A DNA stretch of 64,000 bases from Tenrec ecaudatus (Eukaryota; Chordata; Mammalia; Afrosoricida; Tenrecidae). The stretch covers positions 29,312,419-29,376,418 of the forward strand of contig NC_134547.1 of NCBI RefSeq assembly GCF_050624435.1. Reading direction: 5' to 3'. Positions within the stretch are counted from its first letter, which is position 1. Each line of letters begins with the position of its first letter. Of the stretch, positions 59,601 to 64,000 are shown piece after piece. Under the pieces are notes generated by a model, which worked only from the letters and a program-made list of their open reading frames with translations, did no database searches and had not been told where the DNA came from. The position numbers were made by a program, and so were the translations under genes.

Positions 59601-62600
59601 TCTTTCTACTTTTTGGGTGAAATCTTTAGATGTACTAAGTCTCTAATCTTTAGGGTGCCCAGTCATCTAGAATTCTTTATTTTCAGTCATGTTTGACAGT
59701 GTATTTATGCCATGTATTAGAGCCCCTCAATTTGCCCCTAGTTCTTATTTGATGATCTTTATGATTTTAGGTTTCACATTTAGGCCTTTCATCTGTCTTC
59801 ATTCATTTTCATACAAAGCGTGAGGTACGGACCCTGCTTCATTTGCTAGAGAGAGATACCTTCCCATTTCATAAGCTTCAGTCCTTTGTCAAACCTCAAC
59901 TTCCAGAGGATGGACTGACCTCTGGGTTCTCAATCCTGCTCCACTTGTCTGTGTGTCTGTCACTGTACCAGAACCAGACTGTTGCACTGCTGTGCCTGGG
60001 GAGCAGAGTTCTTCCTCTCTGGTCGTGCTTTGCTTATCCCAAAGCCCTCATAGTCCAGTGAGTTACACACTGAGCTGCTAACTGCAAGGTCGGCAGCTCA
60101 AACCTACCAGGAGAAAGATGAGGTTGTCTGCTCACATAAAGACTGAAAAGTCTTAGAAACTCAAAGATACAGTTTAATTCTGTCCTGTAGGATTACAACT
60201 ATGAGTCAGTATCAATTTGACGGCAATGAATTTGGTTCTGGGGTTGCTTATCCGGAATCTCTTTCTTTTCCATATAAAGTTGATGAATAGCTTCTAAGTC
60301 TCTTTAAAGAACGCTAATGGAAGGAGTACAGTATCTCTGTAGGTCACTGCAGTGTTGACCTTTTCACAGTGCTAAGTCTCTGTAGCATGAGCATCCTATG
60401 GTCTTCCATTTACACGAGGACTTGAAAATGGTCAAGGAAAACTTTAATTAAAAGAAACTGACTAGATTATACAATTCATATTAAGGCGATTTAATCATGG
60501 TAGTGGTGGGGGATGTGGTGGTGATTGTACGATTCCCCTCGATAAGATTGAATGATGAAATTACTCAATTGTATGATATGTAAAGTATGTGTCAAACAAA
60601 CTATTGGAGAAAAAAAGGCATCATTGAACATAGGTCTCTTGGTTTCTCGGAGCAGTGTTTTATAGCTTTTTTGTATATGTATTAAATTTTTTCTGATTAT
60701 AGACATAGTAACCTGGGTGAAGGGGACGGCAGTGGGCAATCCGGGAGCTCGGCAAACAAGGGCACTGTGAGGAGTAGGCGGGTTTACAGCGTCAGTGGTA
60801 GACACTGTCACATACACCATCATACAGAAAGGCCATAATTATACTCTCTGAGTGGAAACATGCAAGCCCAACAATTGAGGGGAGGAGGATGGAACCATAT
60901 GCAGGAACATATACAGAGACTAAACAAGAGGGCATTTCTACACATGTATTTCCCAATGCTGTAAATATCTCTAAATATAGAAGACAACAAAGCAAAGTTA
61001 TAGAACTTTCTCACTCATAACCAAACACCTTGGGTGAATGCGTCAACGGGCCTGGGAGCTCAGGACCATTGTCTTGGGAAGCACCAAGGTCAAAAACCAA
61101 AGGAAATGCATGTACACATAGACTGATCTACTTTTCTAAACACTGTTGACATCTAAAGGGGTGCCGTACTTACTTGCTCATTGGCTTCAGAGAATAACAC
61201 TTCCACCTCGTCCAAAATCAGGTGACAGAGTCTAAGGAACAGCAAACTCTGATACTTATAGAGTCTCAGGAGGCTATGTGGTGTGGTAACAATCACATCA
61301 CCTACATTGTAAAGGAGAAGACAATTCACATTGTAGAATTCCCAAAGGGTTTCATCACATTTCCTCTGCTGGGATTTCACATTCTCTAGTTAAACAAGCA
61401 GAGGTTTTTCTTTCTTTTTTTAAGAAAGGATTTTCTTTACTCAAGCAGGTGAGGCAAGAGGTCCTGCCAGCCAGGTAATTATCAGATTGGATTAGAGTTA
61501 CACCAAGTGGGCGACCCTGCAGGCAGAGGGGCTTCAGTCGGTGCTGTGAGCCCCGCTTCTAACAGGCAGTGCTCACGAAATAACCGACTGAAGCTTTCTC
61601 AGTGAGAGAGATAAAGTCTTCTCAATCTATGACCATCCAAAGGAAAAAACAAGCTGCTGCCAGTCCATGTTGATTTGGAGTGATAATAACCAAGAGCCCC
61701 TGACCAGCAGCAAGGCCTGGCTGGGCCATACAAGCCCAGTGTCACCAGTGGTTCCCACGCCCGCTGTGGCAATCACAAGCTGCAAGGACGCTTACACCCT
61801 CTTGGAAGCTTCATGTTTTTGGCCTCATCTTTGTGAAGTCCAACTGTTAACAGCACAGGATGAAGGGGCCTGGAGGACATGCTGTAGTCTCCCAAGACTT
61901 CAAAAATAAACTGGGCCTTTTTCCACCCTGGGCACACGATGACTGCCAGAGGCTGCAAAGACAAAGACGAAGAGAAAGTTGCTAGGTCCCCAGGGCCTAC
62001 ACGCATCGGTGACAGACACCCTTTGGGACAAACCTGCACAGCATCCACAGCAGCTCCTTGCACAGAGCAGGAACTCGGTAAGAGTTTGCGGCCATCACCG
62101 TGCAAGCCAGAAGAGTTACAACATTGTTTCATTAAAGCAGATTTAACAGATATATTCAGCTATGAAGAGAAATGACATTGTGATACATATGGCCAAGAAG
62201 AACATTATGCCAAGTTGTCGAAAGGACAAACTCTACATGATCCCACTTACAGGAAAGATCTGGAACAGGCAAATTCAGCGGGACCACAGTGTCCAGTGGC
62301 TACCCGAGGTGGGTGGTGGGGGAAAGATTTGGAAACCGAGCGGTGCGGATTGTCTAACACTGTGCATGTCATCAGTGGCGCCAAACTGCCTACTCCTGTG
62401 AGAGAATCGTCGACGGGAGAAGAACGAAGAGAGCAGCTTGGGAACCAAACTGAGCAGCCTCACCAAATGCTAGACCTAGGATTTTTACATAAATCGTCTA
62501 GTTGTGGGGAAACAAAGATGGTTTTGAACTTACTCCGTGTCTACTTGGCAATGACTTATAGCAGGCTTCTGTTTGCAAAATCGTCAGCACTGGGGGCAGG

Positions 62601-62694
62601 TACAACAGAGGGTCATTTCCACTGTGAGAGATGACCACCACGTCACAGCCACGAGCAATGGGAGGCCAAGAGTAAGACTCGGTGTGGTTGGGTC
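26188..62694 (-). CDS. TDRD12: TDRD12, Tudor/helicase-like/CS-domain piRNA factor (last 19 coding exons, 5' partial)
   Basis: In transcript order: 62534-62694, 61796-61952, 61174-61301, 50281-50472, 48566-48694, 47268-47385, 44026-44165, 43685-43902, 40193-40292, 39321-39508, 38287-38497, 36214-36306, 34011-34171, 28770-28879, 27303-27366, 27108-27221, 26864-27017, 26710-26776, 26188-26279. They splice in phase into 864 codons and TGA. Domain order: a DEAD-type helicase core with degenerate motif I and DEVE as motif II; a C-X8-C-X5-C-X3-H zinc finger; the second Tudor domain; a p23/CS domain; an acidic Ser-rich tail. The family protein acts in germ cells with PIWI proteins in secondary piRNA production and retrotransposon silencing. 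The N-terminus and first Tudor domain lie beyond the right edge. Compared with what I recall of human, about 28 residues between 34011 and 28879 are not found, so one exon may be missed or lost. The gene converges on SLC7A9. Confidence 0.95.
26710..26776 (-). CDS. TDRD12: TDRD12 exon (window exon 18): end of CS domain
   Basis: It encodes [20 protein letters not shown] and SK, an acidic stretch typical of the end of p23-like domains. The acceptor is AACAG and the donor GTGAGC. Confidence 0.92.
26864..27017 (-). CDS. TDRD12: TDRD12 exon (window exon 17): CS domain core
   Basis: It has 51 codons: [18 protein letters not shown], then [20 protein letters not shown]. It holds the central strands of the CS fold. 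The acceptor is CCCCAG, the donor GTGAGC, and it ends in phase 0. Confidence 0.93.
27108..27221 (-). CDS. TDRD12: TDRD12 exon (window exon 16): CS domain, first strands
   Basis: It encodes [20 protein letters not shown] then [11 protein letters not shown], the beginning of a p23/CS (CHORD-SGT1-like) beta sandwich. The acceptor is TCGTAG and the donor GTAGGC. A closer AG (CCGCAG) was rejected because it breaks the phase. Confidence 0.88.
27303..27366 (-). CDS. TDRD12: TDRD12 exon (window exon 15): short linker exon
   Basis: A 64-nt exon. Only one frame is open, [20 protein letters not shown], and that frame is the one required by both neighbours. The acceptor is GTGCAG and the donor GTGGGT. 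Confidence 0.72.
28322..28731. repeat. 52-bp minisatellite, 8 copies, next to a TDRD12 exon
   Basis: The ACGTG (or ATGTG) start of each unit falls at 28329, 28381, 28433, 28485, 28537, 28589, 28637 and 28689. Spacing is 52 except once 48, from a 4-base loss. Units share GTGCAGTCTGCCTCGGGAAG and differ at a few positions. The array lies in the TDRD12 intron starting 38 nt past the donor of exon 28770-28879. Confidence 0.95.
28770..28879 (-). CDS. TDRD12: TDRD12 exon (window exon 14): low-complexity linker
   Basis: A Gly/Ala/Pro/Glu-rich linker, [20 protein letters not shown] to ESNSESPEH, resembling the human tail region. The acceptor is TGTAG and the donor GTCAGT (non-consensus at +3). It is supported mainly by phase and by similarity to the human linker. 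A 52-bp minisatellite begins 38 nt after the donor. Confidence 0.75.
29404..29690 (-). mobile_element. LINE 3' end, antisense
   Basis: AAAATCATTTTATCGGGGAC, ACCACAATCCATCCATCC, then TTTGCTTTCTACTTGAGCCC in family order. Confidence 0.75.
29735..29850 (+). mobile_element. AfroSINE 3' half
   Basis: ACTCCTATAAAGAGTTACAG, TGGGGCAGTTCTACCCTG and GGATGGCAGTGAGTTTG. The tRNA head is missing. Confidence 0.65.
30330..30395 (+). mobile_element. Short LINE 3' tail
   Basis: ACACAATGGATGGACGGATG, GAGTTGTATGAGCCCCTAAT and the AAAATGATT end. Confidence 0.55.
30441..30466. repeat. (GT)13 microsatellite
   Basis: Thirteen uninterrupted GT dinucleotides in a TDRD12 intron. Confidence 0.95.
31857..33310 (+). 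pseudogene. piggyBac transposase relic, internally deleted
   Basis: The left end CCCTTTGGCGCCGACC follows TATAAG, resembling a piggyBac end at a decayed TTAA site. An acidic N-terminal part ([17 protein letters not shown], then [16 protein letters not shown]) is split by a candidate 109-nt intron at 32308-32416. Next come [14 protein letters not shown] and a jump to [15 protein letters not shown], so the central catalytic region is deleted. The C-terminal Cys-rich finger remains: [18 protein letters not shown]. Stops and frameshifts break the frame. The relic lies antisense to TDRD12 in its intron. No clear right terminal repeat was found. Confidence 0.8.
32308..32416 (+). other. Candidate intron within the piggyBac N-terminal coding region
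   Basis: GAAATTG|GTAAATA ... TGATAG|GAAGTGAA. Removing these 109 bases joins MDEI and GSEHT in one frame and removes AT-rich sequence full of stops. This was inferred from frame and splice motifs only. Confidence 0.5.
33585..33845 (+). mobile_element. RTE/BovB-like LINE 3' end
   Basis: GGAGAGACCCGTCCCTGGAG, GGAAGGCCCTCCACGAGATG, and CAATTGTGAGGATGGCGCAG. Confidence 0.75.
34011..34171 (-). CDS. TDRD12: TDRD12 exon (window exon 13)
   Basis: It encodes [18 protein letters not shown] and [20 protein letters not shown], closing the Tudor module, then a divergent linker. The donor is GTAAGT and the exon ends two bases into a codon. Conservation with human drops sharply near its 3' end. Confidence 0.92.
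35225..35335 (+). mobile_element. MIR-like SINE fragment
   Basis: CCAGTCCAGGCCCTAACACA and TAGTAGGTGCTGCATAATCA match the 3' part of MIR. Confidence 0.55.
35604..35634. repeat. (AC)n microsatellite
   Basis: About 15 uninterrupted AC dinucleotides. Confidence 0.95.
35857..35965 (-). mobile_element. mariner-derived terminal fragment
   Basis: The minus strand gives AGAGGCTTCAAAAAGTTCAT, similar to the end seen at 16379-16400. Confidence 0.45.
36214..36306 (-). CDS. TDRD12: TDRD12 exon (window exon 12)
   Basis: It has 31 codons, [20 protein letters not shown] to TLWIDPM. The acceptor is TTTCAG, the donor GTAAGC, and both ends are phase 0. Confidence 0.94.
36307..38286 (-). other. TDRD12 intron between exons 12 and 11
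   Basis: Mostly unique-looking, GC-moderate sequence with a reversed AfroSINE piece at 38090-38212. Open frames of 60-120 codons in it show no recognisable homology. Confidence 0.5.
38090..38212 (-). mobile_element. Partial AfroSINE
   Basis: ATGGCCATCAGTTGGTACTG, AGCCTAGAGAACAGGGCAGG and CTCTTTATAGGGAGTACAAA in reversed SINE order. Confidence 0.6.
38287..38497 (-). CDS. TDRD12: TDRD12 exon (window exon 11): second Tudor domain core
   Basis: It has 70 codons. [19 protein letters not shown] is the Tudor barrel (VxFIDxG), the fold that in the family binds methyl-arginine ligands of PIWI proteins. It continues to [13 protein letters not shown]. The acceptor is CTCCAG and the donor GTGAGT. Confidence 0.95.
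39005..39150 (+). mobile_element. MIR SINE
   Basis: CTCTGGAAAATGGGGACGAT, CTTAGGGCTTTTGCAAGAAT and GGCTGCTCAATACATGCCAG follow the MIR body in order. Confidence 0.6.
39321..39508 (-). CDS. TDRD12: TDRD12 exon (window exon 10): Tudor-flanking region
   Basis: It encodes [20 protein letters not shown] and [15 protein letters not shown], the strand-rich lead-in to the second Tudor domain (extended SN-like part). The acceptor is TTTCAG and the donor GTAAAA. Confidence 0.95.
40193..40292 (-). CDS. TDRD12: TDRD12 exon (window exon 9): second half of CCCH zinc finger
   Basis: It encodes [18 protein letters not shown] and then to GYIK. The third Cys and the His complete C-X8-C-X5-C-X3-H. The acceptor is TTTCAG and the donor GTAGGT. 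Confidence 0.93.
40535..40598 (-). mobile_element. AfroSINE tRNA-head fragment
   Basis: TTACAAACTGCCGACCTTGC and ACAATGCCACCAAGCC, the reversed A/B-box part only. Confidence 0.55.
41539..42995 (-). mobile_element. hAT-superfamily DNA transposon with perfect 8-bp target duplication
   Basis: The terminal inverted repeats are TAAGGTGACCAGA at the left and its reverse complement at 42983-42995. ACTTAATC flanks both sides (41531-41538 and 42996-43003), the 8-bp duplication size of hAT elements. At 1457 bp it is shorter than an autonomous copy. It carries the C-terminal part of a transposase gene on the minus strand. Confidence 0.93.
42082..42657 (-). pseudogene. hAT transposase C-terminal fragment (191-codon open frame)
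   Basis: The open frame starts [20 protein letters not shown] and includes [17 protein letters not shown], a style seen in hAT-derived genes. Upstream in the same frame [18 protein letters not shown] is followed by one TGA, probably replacing Trp, so the ATG is not the original start. The N-terminal DNA-binding and catalytic parts are absent from the element. It has the same orientation as TDRD12. Confidence 0.75.
43685..43902 (-). CDS. TDRD12: TDRD12 exon (window exon 8): first half of CCCH zinc finger
   Basis: It has 72 codons from [18 protein letters not shown] to [10 protein letters not shown]. The final two cysteines are the first two ligands of a CCCH finger completed in the next exon. 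The acceptor is TGAAG and the donor GTAAGT. Confidence 0.95.
44026..44165 (-). CDS. TDRD12: TDRD12 exon (window exon 7): helicase motif V/VI region, weak donor
   Basis: It encodes [20 protein letters not shown] and [19 protein letters not shown]. The acceptor is CCCCAG. The donor reads CAG|GTTTGA, a poor match to GTRAGT, though phase on both sides supports it. A 34-bp minisatellite begins 40 nt upstream of the acceptor. Confidence 0.88.
44206..44889. repeat. 34-bp minisatellite, 20 copies, next to a TDRD12 exon
   Basis: CTCACCTTC recurs every 34 bases from 44211 to 44857. Units read CCATGGACCTCACCTTCCAG plus AGCAGTCCCGACGC with a few substitutions (GACAC, CAATG, CCGG). As 34 is one more than a multiple of 3 and no frame of the unit has a plus-strand stop, all three plus frames are open for 115-290 codons. 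These are not genes. The array starts 40 nt upstream of the acceptor of TDRD12 exon 44026-44165. Confidence 0.97.
45380..47190 (+). pseudogene. mariner-like relic split by a LINE insertion
   Basis: At 46900-46960 it reads [20 protein letters not shown], the catalytic-end motif of mariner transposases, followed by decayed C-terminal sequence. TGAGGGGAAGCCAACAAAGT near 45389-45408 may be its left end. A 636-bp LINE tail (46170-46805) lies inside. The 5' half assignment is tentative. Confidence 0.5.
46170..46805 (+). mobile_element. LINE 3' untranslated region and tail
   Basis: AATGAGGGGGAGTGCGGAAT, AACAGAAAAATGGGCCAAGG, and the ending CCCCCAATAAAATGATAAAA. It is homologous to 23640-24266 and 53590-54176. 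Confidence 0.8.
47268..47385 (-). CDS. TDRD12: TDRD12 exon (window exon 6)
   Basis: A 118-nt exon encoding [20 protein letters not shown] and [15 protein letters not shown]. It lacks a long open frame of its own and was recognised by homology and by phases on both sides. The acceptor is TCTAG and the donor GTAAGT. Confidence 0.9.
47452..47540 (-). mobile_element. Partial AfroSINE
   Basis: CAAACCCACTACCATCAAGT and TGCTTCCAACTCCTGGC, the reversed SINE 3' end. Confidence 0.55.
47735..47860 (+). mobile_element. Partial AfroSINE
   Basis: ACTGGCTGCTTTGCGGGAAA, GTTGCTATGAGTCAGAACTG and GATGGCAGTGGA. Confidence 0.6.
47984..48170 (+). mobile_element. AfroSINE
   Basis: AGGCGCCCTGGTGGCATAGT, GGGCTGCTAACTTCAAGGTC and GGTGGCAGTGAGTTTGTTT, nearly full length. 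Confidence 0.85.
48566..48694 (-). CDS. TDRD12: TDRD12 exon (window exon 5): start of helicase C lobe
   Basis: It has 43 codons, including [20 protein letters not shown], which matches motif IV of the second RecA-like lobe. The acceptor is CTTCAG and the donor GTGAGC. Confidence 0.94.
48800..49690 (+). mobile_element. RTE/BovB-like LINE, 3' third
   Basis: A readable RT active-site remnant, RRADDT (the YADD motif), lies near 48905-48925, preceded by CAGCAGGGTTGCAGCCTCTC. The 3' end has GCAGTCCCTGGAAAGACATC and GAACCAACGTGACAGCACC. The frame is broken. Confidence 0.78.
50281..50472 (-). CDS. TDRD12: TDRD12 exon (window exon 4)
   Basis: It has 64 codons, from [10 protein letters not shown] through [20 protein letters not shown] to YGRVQQ. 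It occupies the motif III position of the helicase core, with VGVHW in place of SAT. It follows a 10.7-kb intron. The acceptor is TTTTAG and the donor GTAATG. Confidence 0.95.
50681..51056. repeat. 41-bp minisatellite, about 9 copies
   Basis: CAGCAGACTCTAGGTC recurs at 50682, 50723, 50764, 50805, 50846, 50887, 50928, 50969 and 51010, exactly 41 bases apart. Units also share GAGTAACTACAC and alternate GTCACTC with GTCTCTC. The array lies about 208 bp upstream (TDRD12 direction) of exon 50281-50472. Confidence 0.96.
51160..51625 (+). pseudogene. mariner transposase relic
   Basis: GCTTTCAAAAAAGCTCCAAC at the left and a C-terminal remnant [12 protein letters not shown] near 51530-51570 with stops. 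Same family style as 15890-16420. Confidence 0.5.
51690..53560 (-). mobile_element. Long LINE 3' region, antisense
   Basis: It begins AAAATCATTTTATTGGGGGC and continues beyond the short copies through GATAGCTGGGCACCGTCAGT and GGGTTTGTTGGCATCCCCC to about 53560. This makes it the longest copy of this LINE 3' region in the window. Confidence 0.7.
53590..54176 (+). mobile_element. LINE 3' region, plus, back to back with the previous copy
   Basis: GAGATGAGCCAGTCAGGGTG, TGGTACAGATGGGAGCTGGA, and the tail AATAAAACGATTAAAAAAAA. Confidence 0.78.
54755..54970 (-). mobile_element. RTE/BovB-like LINE 3' end, antisense
   Basis: GTTAGGTGCTGTCAAACTGG at the reversed 3' end and TTCTCCAGGGACTGGTCTCT further in. 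Confidence 0.72.
54971..55699 (+). other. Unclassified segment left of the pogo element
   Basis: Moderately AT-rich with short open frames (61-73 codons) at 55092-55277 and 55329-55550. The retroviral polypurine tract and LTR lie beyond the pogo element, so this could be internal retroviral sequence. I recognise no protein domain in it. Confidence 0.3.
55700..57881 (+). mobile_element. pogo/Tigger-type DNA transposon, complete ends
   Basis: The left end CCGTATATACTC and right end GAGTACATACAG are inverted repeats (two mismatches in the terminal 12), each flanked by TA (55698-55699 and 57882-57883), the pogo target site. Subterminal sequences also mirror each other (for example TACATGGGTCA near both ends). 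The 2182-bp length fits an autonomous copy with one transposase gene. Confidence 0.9.
56184..57522 (+). pseudogene. pogo-type transposase pseudogene (Brinker-like DNA-binding + DDE)
   Basis: An N-terminal Brinker-like helix-turn-helix reads [20 protein letters not shown] and [17 protein letters not shown] (about 56207-56360). The DDE domain keeps Asp codons at 56722-56724 (NMDETA), 57050-57052 (VWDMFRAHL) and 57158-57160 (LDGSLNKPF). An acidic tail ends [11 protein letters not shown]. It is broken by a stop at 56360, a frame change in a run of A near 56975, a TGA at 57234 and a further shift near 57300. It resembles the transposase ancestral to POGK-like genes. It is not intact and no host function is implied. 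Confidence 0.85.
58000..58016 (+). other. Retroviral polypurine tract
   Basis: AAAACAAAAGGGGGAAT lies immediately before an LTR starting TGTGGGAAAT, the position where plus-strand DNA synthesis is primed in retroviruses. Confidence 0.7.
58017..58707 (+). mobile_element. Endogenous-retrovirus 3' LTR
   Basis: It begins TGTGGGAAATAG, has a TATA box (TATAAGCC at 58491) and a poly(A) signal AATAAA at 58508-58513, and ends GCGCCTAACA near 58707. It is 691 bp. A polypurine tract directly precedes it. No matching 5' LTR is in the window, so this is a truncated provirus end. The class is uncertain. Confidence 0.75.
58790..58880 (-). mobile_element. MIR-like SINE fragment
   Basis: CTGTCCAAGCTCACACTGTC and AATAAGTAAGGAAGTCTGGA resemble the reversed MIR body. 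Confidence 0.4.
59100..59225 (+). mobile_element. LINE 3' tail
   Basis: ACATGTACAAACATGCCTGA, GGGATTGTGAAAGAGTTCTA and CTCTAATAAATGATTTT. Confidence 0.6.
59395..60425 (-). mobile_element. L1 ORF2 3' region, antisense, split by an AfroSINE
   Basis: Blocks such as CATACAAAGCGTGAGGTACG, CACTGTACCAGAACCAGACT and, beyond the SINE, GTTGCTTATCCGGAATCTC correspond to the usual reversed end of L1 ORF2. No intact frame. Confidence 0.65.
60041..60238 (+). mobile_element. AfroSINE inserted into L1
   Basis: GCCCTCATAGTCCAGTGAGT, GCTGCTAACTGCAAGGTCGG, and ATTTGACGGCAATGAATTTG. L1 sequence flanks both sides. Confidence 0.78.
61174..61301 (-). CDS. TDRD12: TDRD12 exon (window exon 3): helicase motifs Ib and II (DEVE)
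   Basis: It encodes [13 protein letters not shown] (motif Ib, TTP) and [19 protein letters not shown], where DEVE stands for the Walker B DEAD motif. The acceptor is TGTAG and the donor GTAAGT. Confidence 0.95.
61796..61952 (-). CDS. TDRD12: TDRD12 exon (window exon 2): helicase motif Ia region
   Basis: It encodes [20 protein letters not shown], corresponding to DEAD-box motif Ia (normally PTREL), to KNMKLPRG. The donor is GTAAGC. The split Cys codon is completed in the next exon, giving RGCDVIVTTP. Confidence 0.93.
62534..62694 (-). CDS. TDRD12: TDRD12 exon (window exon 1): helicase motif I region
   Basis: It encodes [18 protein letters not shown] then [14 protein letters not shown]. This aligns with the Q motif and motif I of DEAD proteins but lacks the GKT of a normal P-loop. 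The acceptor is GCCCAG and the donor GTAAGT. The first two bases complete a codon begun in an exon outside the window. Confidence 0.9.
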
Positions 62695-63544
62695 CTGGGC
62701 ATTTATTTCTCTGAAGAGCCTACAAGACACCAAGAACAGCCAAAACAAGCCACAATGCAACACAGAAGACCAATAAACACAGCAGGCCCCCTTCACTCTA
62801 CTCACTGAACATGGCTCCAACAGCATCTTCCAGACTGGGGAGTCACGTGATCTTGTCTCCGCATCAAGCACCCGCCACCAGATTCCCACTTAGTTCACTG
62901 GGTGCGATTAAAAAGGGTCCAATAACTGGCCCATTAATCAGATACTTAAAACTCAGGGAGAAAGGGTATGGCTGTTTTACCTGTCTCCTACCATCTGCTA
63001 GTGCATCAGCACCACCAGAAAAGTTTTTTGTTTTTTTTTAAACATACTGGTTGCTCATTTTAACAAAGTTCTCTAACCATACCAATACCATTTCATGGTG
63101 GGCTGAACAGATCAGCACCACCATTATCTCCATGGAGACCCCTCAGCAGACTCTGCATCGGGCTGTTACTCTCCATACTTGGCATTTATGCATCCCTCTC
63201 TCCGCTGTAACGAGTCCTCCTCCTCACAGCTTCTTGACCGAGTGCGAACGGCACTGAAACTGACTTGAGACTTTGCATAGCTACAGCCTACCCTCTGCTT
63301 CCCTCGGAGTGTGAGCAGGAACTTGTAGGTTGGAAGCAAATTTCACCGAAATGCTGAGGTTACTACTATTGTAGTGTTACTGTGGTTGGGGGCGGGGGCG
63401 GTTTGAGGAGAGGGGCACCAATGTGATTCTGGCTCACATTGTGAACCGGTCCTGTATGTGAGACCAGTTCCTTCTCATCTGTTCAGAGAGCTGACCGCAC
63501 ACTTCCCTCATTTTTTCACCAACTCTTCTATGTCATCAAATCAG
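62695..63544 (-). other. TDRD12 intron upstream of window exon 1
   Basis: No upstream TDRD12 exon was recognised between here and the right edge, and no clear repeats other than short A/T runs. The preceding coding exon must lie outside the window. Confidence 0.5.
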
Positions 63545-63745
63545 TCTTTTTAATATCATTTTATTGCAAGCACTTAAAACAATCCATACATTAAGTGTAT
63601 TAAACATATTTGTACACATGTTGCCATCATAAGTTTCTAAACATTTACTTTCTACTTGAGCCCTTGGGATCAGCTCTTTTTCCCCCTCCCTCCCTTTCTT
63701 GTGATCCCTTGAAAAATTAGAAACGATTATTATTTTATAATCTTA
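63545..63745 (-). mobile_element. LINE 3' end, antisense
   Basis: ATATCATTTTATTGCAAGCA, GTACACATGTTGCCATCATA and TTTCTACTTGAGCCCTTGGG. Confidence 0.65.
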
Positions 63746-63749
63746 TTAA

Positions 63750-64000
63750 ATTATAAAATGCTGGGCTTTCATGTCCCTCTTCATTTGTGGAGAAAAGGAA
63801 GTCGCACAGAGTGAGGCGAGGTGAGTAAGGTGCACGGAGCAAGAGACATGCTGTTGTTGTCAAAGACTGGTGCACTGAGATGGCGGAGTGAGCAGGTGCA
63901 TTGTCATGGGGACAAAAGCAGTTCCCTGTCTGCCACAAATCAGACCTTTTTGTCACACTGTTACACTATGTTTTCAGATTCTCTAAAACAAATAAATATC
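63750..64000 (-). pseudogene. mariner transposase fragment
   Basis: The minus strand reads HDNAPAHSAISVHQSLT, then APYSPRLTLCDFLF, the second and third catalytic Asp regions of a mariner transposase (34 residues between the two Asp), in an open frame at 63735-63956. It runs off the window. Confidence 0.7.

Overview
The window is nuclear DNA from a placental mammal. The repeat content (tRNA-derived AfroSINE-type SINEs, RTE/BovB-like LINEs, and a LINE 3' end with a recurring AATAAAATGATTT tail) points to Afrotheria and most likely a tenrec such as Echinops. That species call comes from recognising repeat styles and was not checked against a database.

Two protein-coding genes meet tail to tail. 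On the plus strand, SLC7A9 (the b(0,+) amino-acid transporter light chain) is present with all 12 coding exons between 23 and 22994. The exons join in one open frame of 486 codons plus a stop. On the minus strand, the last 19 coding exons of TDRD12 (a Tudor, helicase-like and CS-domain protein of the germline piRNA pathway) run from 62694 down to 26188. They join into 864 codons, and the 5' part of the gene lies beyond the right edge. The convergent order matches human 19q13.11. The 3' ends are about 1.3 kb apart, and that gap is mostly tandem LINE tails carrying extra poly(A) signals.

The rest is intron, dense with nested mobile elements. SLC7A9 introns hold inverted RTE copies, a solo LTR with a 4-bp target duplication, several AfroSINEs, a mariner relic, and a nearly full RTE copy split by two oppositely oriented LTR-like insertions. 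TDRD12 introns hold relics of four DNA-transposon superfamilies. These are a deleted piggyBac, a hAT element with a perfect 8-bp target duplication and a 191-codon open frame, a complete but decayed pogo-type element with TA target sites and all three catalytic Asp codons, and mariner fragments. A retroviral 3' LTR with its polypurine tract lies just beside the pogo element.

Three minisatellites (52, 34 and 41 bp units) lie 38, 40 and about 208 bp from TDRD12 exon edges. Units of two of them contain splice-site-like sequences on the TDRD12 sense strand. This is the least ordinary structure in the window. No separate new gene system was found; long open frames outside the two genes are explained by tandem repeats or transposons.
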